Below, one piece after another: positions 23,441 to 34,531 of a DNA stretch of 64,000 nt. The position numbers and the translations under genes were made by a program. The first letter of the stretch is position 1; the number at the start of each line of letters is the position of its first letter. Origin of the DNA: Cryphonectria parasitica EP155 (Eukaryota; Ascomycota; Sordariomycetes; Diaporthales; Cryphonectriaceae); assembly GCF_011745365.1 (NCBI RefSeq), contig NW_024468915.1, forward strand, positions 970,653-1,034,652. Reading direction: 5' to 3'. The notes below the pieces were generated by a model, which worked only from the letters and a program-made list of their open reading frames with translations, ran no database searches and had not been told where the DNA came from.

Positions 23441-23478
23441 GGGGGGGGGGGAGGAGGGGGAGGAGAAGGAGGAGGGGG
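23441..23478 (+). repeat. G-rich tract with quadruplex potential
   Basis: An 11-G run is followed by GAGGAGGGGGAGGAG-type sequence and another 5-G run, enough for a four-stranded fold on the + strand. Confidence 0.75.
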
Positions 23479-23876
23479 TTCAGTAGTCTAGGATGGATGG
23501 TCATGGTGACCTTGGCAACACGCAGTAATTCTCCAAGTGAGATAGACAATCAAGTCACTGACAGTGATGATCAGCCAGCTTCTTTTTCTTTCTTGTCTCC
23601 TTCGGAGGAAAGATGGCGTGATATCACCAACCCTCAACCATGGACATGCTGGCTATGGGCAGGCAAGCATCAAGTCCGGTACAGACATGGTTGGAGTATG
23701 TGTAGCATCTATATTGAGGGACCGTCAGTGTGGGCTCGACCCGGATTGATCGTCGTCCATGGCTAGCTGCCACGTTGTGTGGCTTGTCTTCCAAACAAAA
23801 GAATGAAAGAAGAAAGGGGGAAAACCACACAGACCTGAATAGAGGCCCCATTCTAACTCATCTAAATGGATAGGCA

Positions 23877-23879
<3 letters not shown>

Positions 23880-23938
<59 letters not shown>
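23880..23938. repeat. (AC)29 microsatellite
   Basis: Perfect alternating purine-pyrimidine repeat of 59 nt, the longest simple repeat in the window; capable of forming Z-DNA. Confidence 0.97.
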
Positions 23939-23939
<1 letters not shown>

Positions 23940-25357
23940 CAGCTCGTGTTTATAAGAGAGCCCTAGTGGTATTTGCCCCGTTCGTCCCAAGTCTGCGGTT
24001 TCGACTGTTGAAAAGTAGGCGTGTTGGTCCGAAGCCAACGTAAGATGGCTTGTTTGCACTTGGTATAGCGGACGAAGGAAAGGGGAATAGAATGGAGAAG
24101 CTATGATTCGAAACTTGGTACCGAGCGGACACCCCTCATCGTGTTTGGAAAAAGACGAGTGGCCGGCATGTCGGCATCGAGGCAGGAAGAGGAGCAGGCT
24201 GAGGCAGCTTCTGTGCTGGTGCCGCAGCAGGCACAGGCAAAAAGAAAAGAGCGGGCGCCACAGCAGGTTCAAAGCGGGTCTAGAATATCTTCTTAAAACG
24301 GCACTAAGGAAGCTCCTCGCTGCTCGCTTCAATGCAGCCGCTAACATCGCGACAAAGCTTGGCATAGTAAGGTTATATTGTAACGACCCATGTTGTGTCA
24401 TAGTACATGGTAGGAGAGCACCATACCATAGAAGTTATTGCTCCAGGAAAAAGAGGGGAGGGGGGGAAACCTCCCCGGTCAGGCTAAAGGTGCTGGCATA
24501 CAGTTGGCTGGGGTCAGGACTCGGATCCGATGAGGGAGAGAGAGTGAGGGGTTGTTTCGTAGGCGATCAAACATTGTACTGCAGATGCAAGTGTAGGTCA
24601 GAGCCAGGGCCTAGTGCTCCGGGGGCCTCAGGGTCTACAGGGGAGGGGGGGGGAGTAAATATGGTACTAGTCCAGCTATGGAACTACGGGTACTGCTATA
24701 GTGCTAAACAGCAGCTTATTTTCCCCACGGGTGACCCACACTAGACATGCCCTCTGACACCTTCCAGGTTCCAAAACCCTCCTCAAAAACTCCAGGGCAT
24801 CCATCACCGACCCCCCTCCCGTGTTACCCCTTCAGCCTCGTCTATTCCCCCTGTCAGAGCTGTCGCACGGTCCTTTAAACGAATCCATCGACGCCCCCGT
24901 CCCAATGCTACTCTAGGATTGGCCTGGATTGTGTATACATTGAAGAAAACACGAGGGGGGGCTTGCTTGCTTTGTTTCTTTTTCGCTGTTCGAGCAGGCG
25001 TTCATCCAAGATGATGTCCCGTTTTCCCCTCCCCTCTTCCTCCTCCTCCTCGTCGTCCCCCCCTGGACTGGTGCTTCAGGAACGACATGGATGAGGGGGA
25101 ACAGACGCGATTAATTCATTGATTGATTGACTCGACTTCTCTTTCGGCAGTTTCCTCCTTTTGCCCCACCCACTCGTGCCGTAGATATGGGCTCATGTTG
25201 GCATACATATGGGCTCACCCTCCCCCTCGTGGCCTCTCGTGATGGAAGGAGATGATGGGGCCAGATCTGGGATCTCGCTACTTTGATTGATCGATTAAGG
25301 GTGTCATTTGACAGCGGCAAGGTTTTTTTTTTTCTCCTCCCGAAATAATCAGACAAT

Positions 25358-26406
25358 ATGACATCGTTGGGATCGTGAGTGCTTTTACGACTCCTACTAC
25401 AACATTTTTCACAACAATATGCTAACGCCTATTTCCCTCTAGTCTGCCTGGTGCCGAGATGGTTCGTCTGCTGGTCGGCCCGAACAGGACCGAGTTTATC
25501 ATTCACAAGAAGCTGCTGTGCGGCTCAAGCTCCTTCTTCCGCTACAGCCTGGAGTCTGTGTCCACGCCCAGCTCGCCTGCCTCAGCCAAGGATGGCGATG
25601 GCGGCGCCGTCGTCAAGCCCGAGAAGGTCCTGTGGCTCTCGGAGGAGAGCCCCGAGATGGTGGACTTGTTCCTCCTCTGGCTGTACCAGCGCAGCTCGTT
25701 CCGCAACATGCTCGAGAACATGGTCGCCGCCGTGACCGCCCCGGCCAAGGGGTCCAGCCAGGTCAGGCTCCTCAGCAGCAGGCGGGCGCTGCACTGGAAC
25801 CTGGTCAAGCTGCACCTCTTCGCCGCCGTCATCCGCCTGCCCGTGCTGCAGGACATCGCCATGGACGCCATCCAGGACCTGTACCTGCGCTGCGACTGGG
25901 ACGTCAGCGTCAACTTTGTGCGCTTCCTGTACGAGGAGTGCACCTGCGAGCAGGCCTTCCGGATCCGCAAGTGGACCGTGGCCATGCTGGCCTGGACCCT
26001 GAGCAACGGGAGCGCTGACCCCTTGGCCTTCAACGATCTGTTTGCCGAGTTCCCGGACCTGTGCGACGACTACACCCAGCACATGCAGAAGATGATCGAC
26101 AGCCGCGCCGACGTGCGCGTCAAGAACCCCCAGCTCAGGCTGCCCAGGAATAGGCTCAAGAACGAAGAGCGTCACTTTGGCTATCGCCAGTGCTCCTTCC
26201 ACAGCCACCGCTCGTCTGTCGGCGAGGGGAGGTGTCCCTACTCGGAGCAGCCAGACATCCTGAGCCCTACCTCCCCGACGCCATCCTCGTACTACCACCA
26301 AGTCAAGTCTGCGGCCCCCAAGCCTGTAGCCACCCGCCGCCAGACGCGGCTGAAGGGTAGTATCTCGGAAATCTGGACCGTTCCTGAGAGCACCGAAGAG
26401 ACTTGA
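25358..26406 (+). CDS. BTB/POZ-domain protein
   Basis: Probable protein-protein interaction protein; fungal BTB proteins often serve as Cullin-3 adaptors, but no partner can be named here. Exon 1 is only 17 nt (25358-25374), followed by a GTGAGT donor, and exon 2 is 25443-26406 after a CCCTCTAG acceptor; together they encode 326 residues starting MTSLGSLPGAEMVRLLVG. The BTB core is at about 11-100: RTEFIIHKKLLCGSSSFFRY is the classic strand-helix with the buried His, and SPEMVDLFLLWLYQRSSF is the helix pair that follows. A helical region to residue 220 (LHLFAAVIRLPVLQDIAMDA) resembles the fungal extension after BTB. The remaining 100 residues are disordered and Ser/Pro-rich with RRQTRLKGS. 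If exon 1 were ignored, the ATG at 25459 would still give the BTB domain. Confidence 0.85.
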
Positions 26407-27245
26407 AGAAGAGAAAATGTGAGAATAGAGGTGAGTGCAATACTTTGAAATAAAAGCCTTTCACCCCCCAGGAGATATCGCAACAAACTCGCTGACTCTC
26501 CTACAGTCTCTCCATCATAGTCAGACTCGTCCACATCTCTCTCTACACCATGTCACCCGACCGTCTACAAGACCGGCCATCTGAGGCGTCGCCCATCAAG
26601 TCAAAGGCGCACCAAGCCAGAAAGAGGGCTTGAATGGGCATTATCAGTTATCGACGCGGGACTTTTGTTCGAAATCGCCTCGAGCTGATACTTTCACAGC
26701 CTCAAAAAAAAAAAAAAAAAAAAAAAAATCGGAGCAAAGCAAGAGAGACTCGCAATAGGAGGCGGGAACCTGGACTTTCCTGCCACCTCAGGATGATCTC
26801 GTTTTTGTTCTTGGTTTTTCTTCTTCTTCATCTTATCTCCTTCAACAACATGCCCTCTCAAAAGGGGAAGTTTACCAAAGATTTCACATCCGTATCGTCC
26901 ATGTGGGCCATCTCGGATCTCAGCGCCTTCTTCTTAGGCTGCTGTAACATCTTGTCATCATCACAGGCTCACACAGTCACATGCCAAAGCTTACGGCTTG
27001 CCTCCTGGCGGTCACGCACAGAGACACGCAGCCTGTCGTGCAGCGACATGATGAAGCCCTTATTGGGCTTCTGGCCGTCCTGTTCCCATTCCCCTCCTTT
27101 TCTTTCCTTCCAACACATGTCTGAGATAAGCTGTGTCTGGAATGTAAATATACAATATATATATATGTATATATAGAGGGGGAGGTGAGGAGGAATTTGG
27201 CCCTCTTAATTTTTGTGGACATAATACTTCATCCATAGGCTCCTC
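26407..27245. other. Convergent spacer with poly(A) and AT repeats
   Basis: Holds the 3' ends of the BTB and peptidase genes. It contains 25 A at 26704-26728 and an alternating AT stretch near 27149-27176. No gene is seen. Confidence 0.6.
26704..26728 (+). repeat. A25 homopolymer
   Basis: Twenty-five A on the + strand, 298 nt after the BTB stop codon. Confidence 0.95.
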
Positions 27246-29450
27246 TTACAGGAGATGCTCCTTCACAAATCCAACCACCCTTTGGATCAAATCCTCCAAG
27301 TGCTTTGTCTCCTGAATGAAATGCCCCTCCCGCGGATACGTGACAAACCGGAAAGCCAGGCCAGCCTCCTCCATGGCCCTCCTGAATCCCCAGGCCTGCG
27401 TAACCGGCACTCTGGGGTCCTGTTCCCCATGCACCATCAACACAGGCGGAATGTTGTTGTTCTCCACCGCCTCCTTGAACGCCCACAGCGCACTCCCCTG
27501 CCTCGTCCTGACATCCGCCCTGTCCAGCCGCCAAAGACACCCGGCCGGCTCCGCCTGCGTATACCCAATATCCGACGTCAAGACCATACTATCCCACTCC
27601 GAGACCCCGGCCCCAGGCACCGCACACCGCCACCGCCACCCCAGCCCGTGATACACGCCGCCGCCGCGCACAGCGGATAGGTACGACAGGTAGCCGCCCT
27701 GCGACCAGCCGCCGACGGCAAGCCTGTCTGGATCGGCCAGGCCCAGGGTGATGGCGTGCTGGGTGAGGGCTGCTATGTCGGGCTCGTCGGTGGTGCCGTA
27801 GTAGGCGCCTGGCCCTGCTGCTGCATAGCTTGCGTAGCGCTGGCCTCGGCCAGAGCTGCCGCGGTAGTCTGGGATGAGGACGGCAATGCCGGCGGAGAGG
27901 AGGAAGGGGGCATAGAAGGTGACAGGGTCGTGGGAGTCGGCGGTGTTGGTTATGCGGTAGTAGGGTCCTCCGTGGATGGAGACGTAGGTTGGGAAGGGGG
28001 CTTGACCGTTTGGGGGTGTGTTGTTGGTGGTGGTGGCCGTGGCTGTGGCCGTGTTTGCTGGGGTGAGGAAGAGGGCTGAGACGGTCTCTTTACCATCGAG
28101 GGTTGGGCAGGTAATGAAGGTAGCATCTTGGGCGAGGGTACGGGTGGTGAAGGAGGCGCCGTGGTCAGAGAGCTGAGTGAGGGACGGGGTAGTTATTTTT
28201 GGGTTCATCACGGTAAAGACCTCGGTGGGATTGTTGATGTCGCCTGTTGCTACCACCATGAGAATCTCTTTCCTCTCCTCCTCATTGTTATTATTGTTGT
28301 TGCCGCTGCCATTTGAAGGGATGGCGACGGCGTCATAGCTGAAGATACTCTTCTCCTGGCTAAAGAGGATCGTGCCATCCAGAAGCCTCACCTGGTCCGC
28401 CATGCCGTGGTGGACGTACACAAGCACTTGACCCCCAGCCTTCCGAAGACCAGGCTGGGCACAGTTCTCCTCGCCGTAGGCCACCTTCCTGTACTTTAGC
28501 TTGTCTCCTTCTTCTGTCTGGCCCTCTGGAGAAAGGTCGACTGCGTACACTGCCAGCCCCGTCGATGAGGCCTCAGGCACGTTGTAGGCGAGGAAATACA
28601 GCGTCTGCCCGCACCAGATGGGATCGTACAGCTTTCGAGGTAGGTGGACGGACCTCTCCCCTCTTCTTCTTCCTCCTCGTTCCAGCTTCAGCCCTTTTGC
28701 GCCACCAAGCCTGAACGTAGTAATGTCGCAGCCGTGCAAGAACTCGCTCTCGATGTGTGCCGACTTTTCCGTCACGACAGCCACCTCAGTGCCGTCGTCT
28801 CCCAGTGCAAAGTTGACAACCTCGACCTTGCTGTCCCACACAGCCTCCACAGCGCCCGTCTCGACGTCGACGCGGTACAGGTGTGCGAACCGCCGCTGCT
28901 CCCTCTCCTCTTCTTCGCCCCAGACCTGCGCGTCGTCCCCTGCCTCCTCGCGCGCCTGGGCCGCGGCGGTCTTGGCGGGCCTTGCGATGAAGAAGATGTG
29001 CTTCCCGTCTGGGCTGAAGCGGTACTTGGAGATGTCCTGCTCGCTGTCGCCTGGTGTGATGGCCTTGGGGCGTTGTTCCTCCTTGCCCTCATCATCACCG
29101 CCGCCACCACCGTTGCTGCCAGACGACGACGACGACGACGACGACGATGACAAAGCCCTAACCAGATAGATGGCGCAGCTCTTACCACGTATCCCCCTGT
29201 CCGAGAGAAATGCGATGGTCTGGCCGTCTGGTGCCCACTGCGGGTCACGGTCGTTGAAGTCGCCATTCGTCAGCCTGCGCGAGGACTTTTCCGACCTGGT
29301 GTCTGCGAGCCAGATGGATCTGTTGTGGTGGGTGTCCTTGGGCTTGTGGTCGTGTTTGGTCTTGGCTGTGTAGGTGACTTGTTGGCCATTGGGGGAGAGG
29401 CTTAGTTGGTCTGGGACCTTGAGGGCCAGAAGTTGTTTAATCAGGTCCAT
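27246..29450 (-). CDS. Serine peptidase of the prolyl oligopeptidase family (S9, acylaminoacyl/dipeptidyl peptidase-like)
   Basis: Intracellular peptidase that removes short N-terminal or acylated fragments; specificity cannot be assigned. One exon, 734 residues, with ATG at 29450 directly after a (CAA)8 leader and in a CACCATGG context. Residues 1-440 are a predicted beta-propeller with repeated LSPNGQQVTY, WAPDGQTIAFLSD and FSPDGKHIFFIA blades. The alpha/beta-hydrolase domain (about 480-734) has the nucleophile elbow GGWSQGGYLS with Ser583, the acid in VHGEQDPRVP with Asp678, and the base in YPREGHFI with His710, so the catalytic triad is intact. SIHGGPYYR gives the oxyanion-side motif. There is no signal peptide, arguing against the secreted DPP5 form. 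A poly-Ser and Gly insert after residue 100 (from a repeat near 29126-29150) lies in the propeller and is probably a loop. No introns are needed. Confidence 0.88.
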   Translation of the reverse strand: MDLIKQLLALKVPDQLSLSPNGQQVTYTAKTKHDHKPKDTHHNRSIWLADTRSEKSSRRLTNGDFNDRDPQWAPDGQTIAFLSDRGIRGKSCAIYLVRALSSSSSSSSSSGSNGGGGGDDEGKEEQRPKAITPGDSEQDISKYRFSPDGKHIFFIARPAKTAAAQAREEAGDDAQVWGEEEEREQRRFAHLYRVDVETGAVEAVWDSKVEVVNFALGDDGTEVAVVTEKSAHIESEFLHGCDITTFRLGGAKGLKLERGGRRRGERSVHLPRKLYDPIWCGQTLYFLAYNVPEASSTGLAVYAVDLSPEGQTEEGDKLKYRKVAYGEENCAQPGLRKAGGQVLVYVHHGMADQVRLLDGTILFSQEKSIFSYDAVAIPSNGSGNNNNNNEEERKEILMVVATGDINNPTEVFTVMNPKITTPSLTQLSDHGASFTTRTLAQDATFITCPTLDGKETVSALFLTPANTATATATTTNNTPPNGQAPFPTYVSIHGGPYYRITNTADSHDPVTFYAPFLLSAGIAVLIPDYRGSSGRGQRYASYAAAGPGAYYGTTDEPDIAALTQHAITLGLADPDRLAVGGWSQGGYLSYLSAVRGGGVYHGLGWRWRCAVPGAGVSEWDSMVLTSDIGYTQAEPAGCLWRLDRADVRTRQGSALWAFKEAVENNNIPPVLMVHGEQDPRVPVTQAWGFRRAMEEAGLAFRFVTYPREGHFIQETKHLEDLIQRVVGFVKEHLL

Positions 29451-30227
29451 GGTGTTGTTGTTGTTGTTGTTGTTGTTGGGGTAATAATGATGGAGGTTGT
29501 GCCAGTAGGCTAGGGTGAATGTGTTTTTTTGCCTTCTTAAAGTATGTGATGAGTTGGATCAAGTGTAATAAAGAAGGGTCGACTTGGAGGCTCTCTACTT
29601 ATACTGTGTCCTTCCAAACTCGGTCAGCTCGTTGCAAACCAGTCGCGGCAGCGTCGTCATCCTTGTCGTCGATACATATTGCCACTGGTTGATTGGACTC
29701 TGCTATTAACTGTACAAACCATATGCGCTAACTAATGCATCTCATCCTGCTTGGGTGGGTGATGACGTTCACTATGTAGAGAGAGCGGCGGAAATATGAT
29801 GCGTCTGACAGGCAAGATCTCGTAGCCTTCTTTTTTTGGCCTTTCCTCTCTTTATGATATGATTGTGCTTACCTACTTTTGTTATCGAATATTATTGCTG
29901 TGGCTCGAGAGGTTGATGACTTACACCGCGTAGAATAAGTATATCTCATCATGTATTTTGTTTATACCGTCTCCTGCCACTGCTAAGCAACTATATCCGG
30001 GACCAATGTATTGATCCCAACATAGCATTGCGTGTTTCTATAATGGAATGTTCATGGTGGCTATCTTGAAAGATTCTGGGAACGGAAACAAGGAAGAGAG
30101 TATGAATGTCTTCTGGCCGCTTGCTTCCCTCTCTGACGTTCTCTACTGGGTAGCACTGTAAAGAGAATGTCAAGGACGCTGTGCCAGCGAGGTAGATATG
30201 AGAACAAATCAGAGCACGGTAAACAAT
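29451..30227. other. Spacer between S9 peptidase start and MFS gene end
   Basis: About 780 bp. Holds the peptidase leader and promoter and the 3' region of the MFS gene. AT content rises over 29840-29990. No gene seen. Confidence 0.55.
29455..29478. repeat. (TTG)8 repeat, (CAA)8 in the peptidase leader
   Basis: Eight TTG units on the + strand. Read on the coding strand this is (CAA)8 ending four bases before the ATG of the S9 peptidase. Confidence 0.95.
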
Positions 30228-31877
30228 TCATGCTCGCCCTCTTCTCCTGAGTAGAAACCCAGGCTTCCCGCCCAGCCAGACAAGACACAATAGAGCCGTG
30301 CCCAAACTTATGCCCGCGAGCACGACATTCATATTCCCATACCCCATCTTCTGCTTCAGCTCCCCCGCCAGCGCCGGACCAACTGTCAGCCCCAGGCTAA
30401 ACACCATCGAGTTGAGCCCATACAGCTGCGCATAGGGAGCCTGGTCCCCAAAGAACTCTGGGTTGGCATCGTAATACTTCTGGACCACGGACCCGCTCTC
30501 CACGATGGAGGGCGCGCCGATGACCGCCAGTCCCACCCCGCAGAGCGCGAGCAGGCCGCCGTATAGCAGGACTTGCTGCTGCTGCTGCTGCTGGCTGCCA
30601 CCACCACCCTCTTCGACACTGTGAGGGAGGCGCAGCAGTACAAGCACGGGAACCAGAAAAGTATATCCAAGCACAGCGCCGGGCTTGGTACCGTATCGAT
30701 CGACGAACCACCCCGCCAGGGGTCCAACGACGAGATCACACGCGCCGAGAGGCAGGAAGAGCAGGCCAGCGCGGAGGGAGTCGAGGCCGAAGAGCTCCTG
30801 GGCGGTGGCGGGCACGGTGGCGTCGAAGCTGCCGAGGAGGGCGGCCTGGATGAGAGCGACGAGGAGGGCGGTAAGGAGGCGGGGGGAGCGCAGACAGGGG
30901 AGGATGGTGAGCTTGCGGGCGAGGCGGGGCTGGTCTCTGGCGAGCTTGAAGTCCTCTTGTTCCTTCTTCCTTTCATGGGCGAGGTGTGGAAGCAGCGGCT
31001 GCTCCTCGTCGGCCTCGTCTGCTGGCTGGTCGTCTGCTTGACGCTGATGCTCGGCCTCGCCCCGGTTCTCGTCCTCATCCTCCTGTGTCCCGTGCAAGGC
31101 GGCGGAGTCGTAGTACCGCCTCGCCACCTTCTTCTCGATGACAATGGCTCGCATGATCAAGTCGACTATCAATATGGCAATGCCCAGGCCGAGGACGCCG
31201 TTGATGCCCGCCTTGGCATACAGAACCCCGCCGAGAAGTGGCGCCATGAAGCTTCCGACCGAGATGAAGCTGAAGATCTGTCGCTCAATGGGTCAGCTTT
31301 GCGCCCTTTTTCTCCCTGATTTTTTCTCTACAGAGAGCTCACCCACCGAACCGATAGTCTTGCCCAAATTCTCAGGCCCAACAGTCTCCAGACACATCGC
31401 CAGCCCGATCGTCCACACGAACCCCGCGCTGATGCCCTGCAAGATCCTAGCTACAACAAGTGTAGGAACATTAGTACCCACAAACAGCAACAGGGTTGCC
31501 AAGACTAGCGTGAGCAGCCCAGCCAGGAACGGAGCCTGGCGCGTGGACGTCTGGTCGGCGATGTAGCCTGCGGCGGGGCTGAAGAGCACCGAGGCGCCGG
31601 CATAGGCGACGAGGAGGCCATCGACGTGGGACTGAATCTGGTCTGCTGGGATGCCGAGGCGGTCTTGCAGCATGTAGGGGAGGATGGGGATGACGAGGCC
31701 GTAGAGGAAGAGGTCGGTGAAGAGGCCGACAGCTACGGTGGATAGTATGAAGAGGGTGTTGCTTCTCCAGCGGAGACCGGCTGGGGCGATGGTGTAGTCG
31801 TCATTGCTGCTGATTTGCAGTGTGGTCTTGATCTTGCGGAGAACTCTGGAAGCCATCATGGTTCGTGAGCAAGTCAT
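30228..31877 (-). CDS. Major facilitator superfamily transporter (DHA1/vesicular-amine-like)
   Basis: Twelve-helix drug:proton antiporter-type membrane protein, probably plasma membrane or vacuolar; substrate unknown. Exons 31877-31347 and 31277-30228 join in phase 0 (TCG before GTGGGT, CGACAG before ATC), giving 526 residues. Helix 1 is FILSTVAVGLFTDLFLYGL and is followed by VIPILPYMLQDRLGI. The loop 2-3 motif GYIADQTSTRQAP is a slightly degenerate form of the MFS motif A, and ARILQGISAGFVWTIG matches motif B/C. The central cytosolic loop between helices 6 and 7 is long, acidic and Gln-rich (about residues 232-290), and an extra loop at about 395-410 has seven consecutive Gln from a CAG repeat at 30573-30595. 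The start could also be the Met-Met pair six codons later. There is no gene cluster around it to suggest toxin export. Confidence 0.85.
30573..30595. repeat. CAG/CTG repeat encoding poly-Gln in the MFS transporter
   Basis: Seven CAG codons on the coding strand within an extramembrane loop of the transporter. Confidence 0.9.
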
Positions 31878-34531
31878 CCATCAATGACAATTTTTTTGAG
31901 AGACACAATCCAGGGACTGTCGTCTTCATCACGTCGTTGTGCACTTGGAAGGTCTGAGGCCATGGTTGGTGCATCGTCACCCAAGGCTGGATTAGCTAAG
32001 ACTGACGAAAACCCGCTGACGTCGTTGATCTTGAATCGTCTCTACAACAAATTGCTAGCTTTGCGTAACCAACGACTCCAACTCTATCCAGAACAATAAA
32101 GACTGCGCCGGCAGAGAATGAATCTTGATAAACTTGTTGCATGCTGAGGTATAATGATGAGCGATCTCGTTTGCCCCTCGTACACCTTTGGGTGTGTCTT
32201 TTGCTACTCCTGCAGCAGCCAGCAAGTGCAGTAGATTTTCCCCACCGTGCCCATTTCCTAAACCCCTACAGGTGCTGAAGAACTTTGATGTTATCCTTCC
32301 GTGGACTGTGATGGCCGTTCACCATACAGATTTTTAGACCACGGTACTGCATTGTATATGCCGTGGACGATATTTATGTGAGAGGGCAGGGAATACTGGC
32401 CCGGTCTCTGGTTGGAGACAGGCTTTCGCATAATTAACTTTTCAGTGACAGCTTCTCTCTACTATGTCATCATGGTTCCGACACTGAACGTCGATCAAGG
32501 GTCCGAGTTTGTCTCAGCCTTTTGCTTTTTGTCTACCGTAGTACCAAGTACATAGTCGCACCACAGAATATACTTTCTCCACGGTATGCCTTGATTAATA
32601 CCACTTTGGATACACGTACAAACGAGAGAGGCATTTTCAATCTTTGGACTTGGACAATTCCACGATGCCATGCAGGGGAACGAGAGATCTGCACCCTGGT
32701 GGCGATCGCTTCTGCCAGAACGGTATGGGCGAGTCGATGTCGGGAAATGAGAGATACTACGCTGTACAATTCATTATCACGAATTGGGAAGCGTGGGAAG
32801 ATGAGGGCTAGAGGGGAGAGGGCGGAAGGGGGTGGGGGCCATTGCGCTGTTCCTGACGCTAGACCATTCTGGGAGAGGGACAGGGGAACAGATCTCTGGC
32901 TTGGCGCTAAGGGTCCTTTGCCCATTCAGAGAGTCTAGCCCCATGGGACGGCCTGGATCTCTTTTTCTTTCTCGTCTGAACTTGGGGGACTCAACCCAGC
33001 CCAGCAGGCAACCTCCTCAGGACGACCATCAGCAGTACCCTTGAACACATTCACATCCCTTTGACGTGCCGAAAACGAAACAGGTTCCTGCTCCTCGGTT
33101 CTGACGGCCAGTCATTCGCTCATCTCGACAGTCTAGAAGAAACGCGTCCAGGACTCGTGGCCTACCAGTATCATTCATCATCATCACGGAGGGGATCTTC
33201 GTATCTTTGGTGAGAGAGCAACCATTTTGGGCCAATTTCCGATCCAGCTGGGGAAGTGGGGCAACTGGATCCGGTTTAATCTCTCCGGCCAAATCCCTAC
33301 AGAGGACCGACGTTTTTAACCCTCCAGGATGGCGGCTCTGTTCTGTATTGGACAAATCCTGGCATCTTATCTTAGTAGGAAGACGAGGAACAACAACGGC
33401 GAACTATATCACGCGTCGTTTAAGGGGGTACTCATCTCGGGAAACGAGAATCGACAGGCTGTCGGTAGCCCTCCACCATCCAGCAAACAATTTTTAATTA
33501 ACTACCAAATAACCTACCAGATTCTAGGTGCATAGCTAGCTGCTCAGAGAAGGAATCTGCAAGGCACGCGCTGGCGATTGGCTCGAAGAATCGTCCCCTT
33601 GCGAGCACACAATGAGACCTCGGCACCAATCACGACATGGTTCCTGAGGACGATAGCGCGCGCGGAGGGTGGATGGCACACACCATCCCGTTTTTGCAAA
33701 AGAAAAGGGAACCACTGGAATCTTTGAGACGATTTTCCAGCCGCCAAGATCTTCTGAAGGTGGTGGTGCACCACCCTTTTCCCCCACACAGCCATTAGAC
33801 GTTGGAAGCCTTTTCCATCGTCTACTGCTGCTGCTACGGTGCTACGGTGTTGTGGTGCATCCACCTTTCTCGATCTGGGCCAGGAGCGATTCGCTTTATG
33901 GACGCACCCCTGAAGGACAACAGAAAGATCCAATCATCTCCGCGGTAGCCCCTGAACCAGGGGGGAGAGGGTGGGCTCCTCCCCTTGGCCACAAGGGATT
34001 TGGAAGTAACCGGCGCAAGAGCGGCCTAGTGGGAAGGACTTCTGTAAGGATTACCTACCTGCCCTACCCACACACACACCACGCTACCATGGTTAGAGGA
34101 CCCCACCAAGCCCACCAACAATGGCCCATGCCGCCCCTTTCAATTGCTGGCCGCTTACAGGGCCCCCTGTGGCTCCAGTCAGTCCAAAGTCCTTTTTGCT
34201 CGACTCCCGATTCTCTTTTGTCTATAGTCCCTCTCACTGTTGCATTTCCCTCAAGTCGTGTGTGTGTGTGTTTTGGCTCGGCCGTATTTCTGCTTTTTGA
34301 TATATCGACTCCGCTCTCTCTCTCACTCCCTTCCTCTCTCTCATCTATCTGCTTGGTTATACGAGGTTTCTGCTTTTCTGGAGCCTCTTTATCGCAAAGG
34401 ATCGACAAGAGACGGACCATGTCTGGTTGAGGTGTGGTTGAGTGTCGCCAACTGGCCAATCGAACCGAGACAAAGTAGTTCCCTCCCTCCCTTTTTCACG
34501 ACCAGAACCAGGCACACACACACACACAAAC
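31878..34531. other. 2.65 kb divergent spacer before the coiled-coil gene
   Basis: Contains the MFS promoter and the promoter and leader of the coiled-coil gene. The last 300 bases on the + strand are strongly pyrimidine-rich (CTCTCTCTCACTCCC near 34315), a common trait near transcription starts in filamentous fungi. Long open frames such as 33669-34430 have no domain and are rejected. A minimal upstream reading frame lies at 34419-34430. Confidence 0.55.
34419..34430 (+). promoter_or_regulatory. Minimal upstream ORF before the coiled-coil gene
   Basis: ATG TCT GGT TGA, a three-codon frame 101 nt before the main ATG, in a GGACCATG context. It matters only if transcription starts upstream of it. 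Confidence 0.4.

Larger units (their letters stand above)
20496..25357. other. 4.9 kb gene-poor interval
   Basis: The longest stretch without a supported gene. It lies between the start of the methyltransferase (minus) and the start of the BTB gene (plus), so it contains both promoters. Inside are G-runs at 21898-21911 and 23441-23451, C-rich clusters near 22387-22408, a (AC)29 repeat at 23880-23938 and a pyrimidine-rich segment near 25010-25060. Open frames such as 24103-24744 lack domains, codon bias and splice logic. A long leader or non-coding RNA is possible. Confidence 0.55.

Noticed and set aside
24103..24744. 213-codon open frame on the + strand with a 179-codon frame opposite
   Set aside because: No domain, biased toward Arg/Cys/Ser from repeat-like sequence, no family resemblance, and both strands are open by chance in GC-rich DNA.
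33669..34430. 253-codon open frame before the coiled-coil gene
   Set aside because: No recognisable domain, begins with a non-ATG codon and ends in the pyrimidine-rich leader of the next gene.
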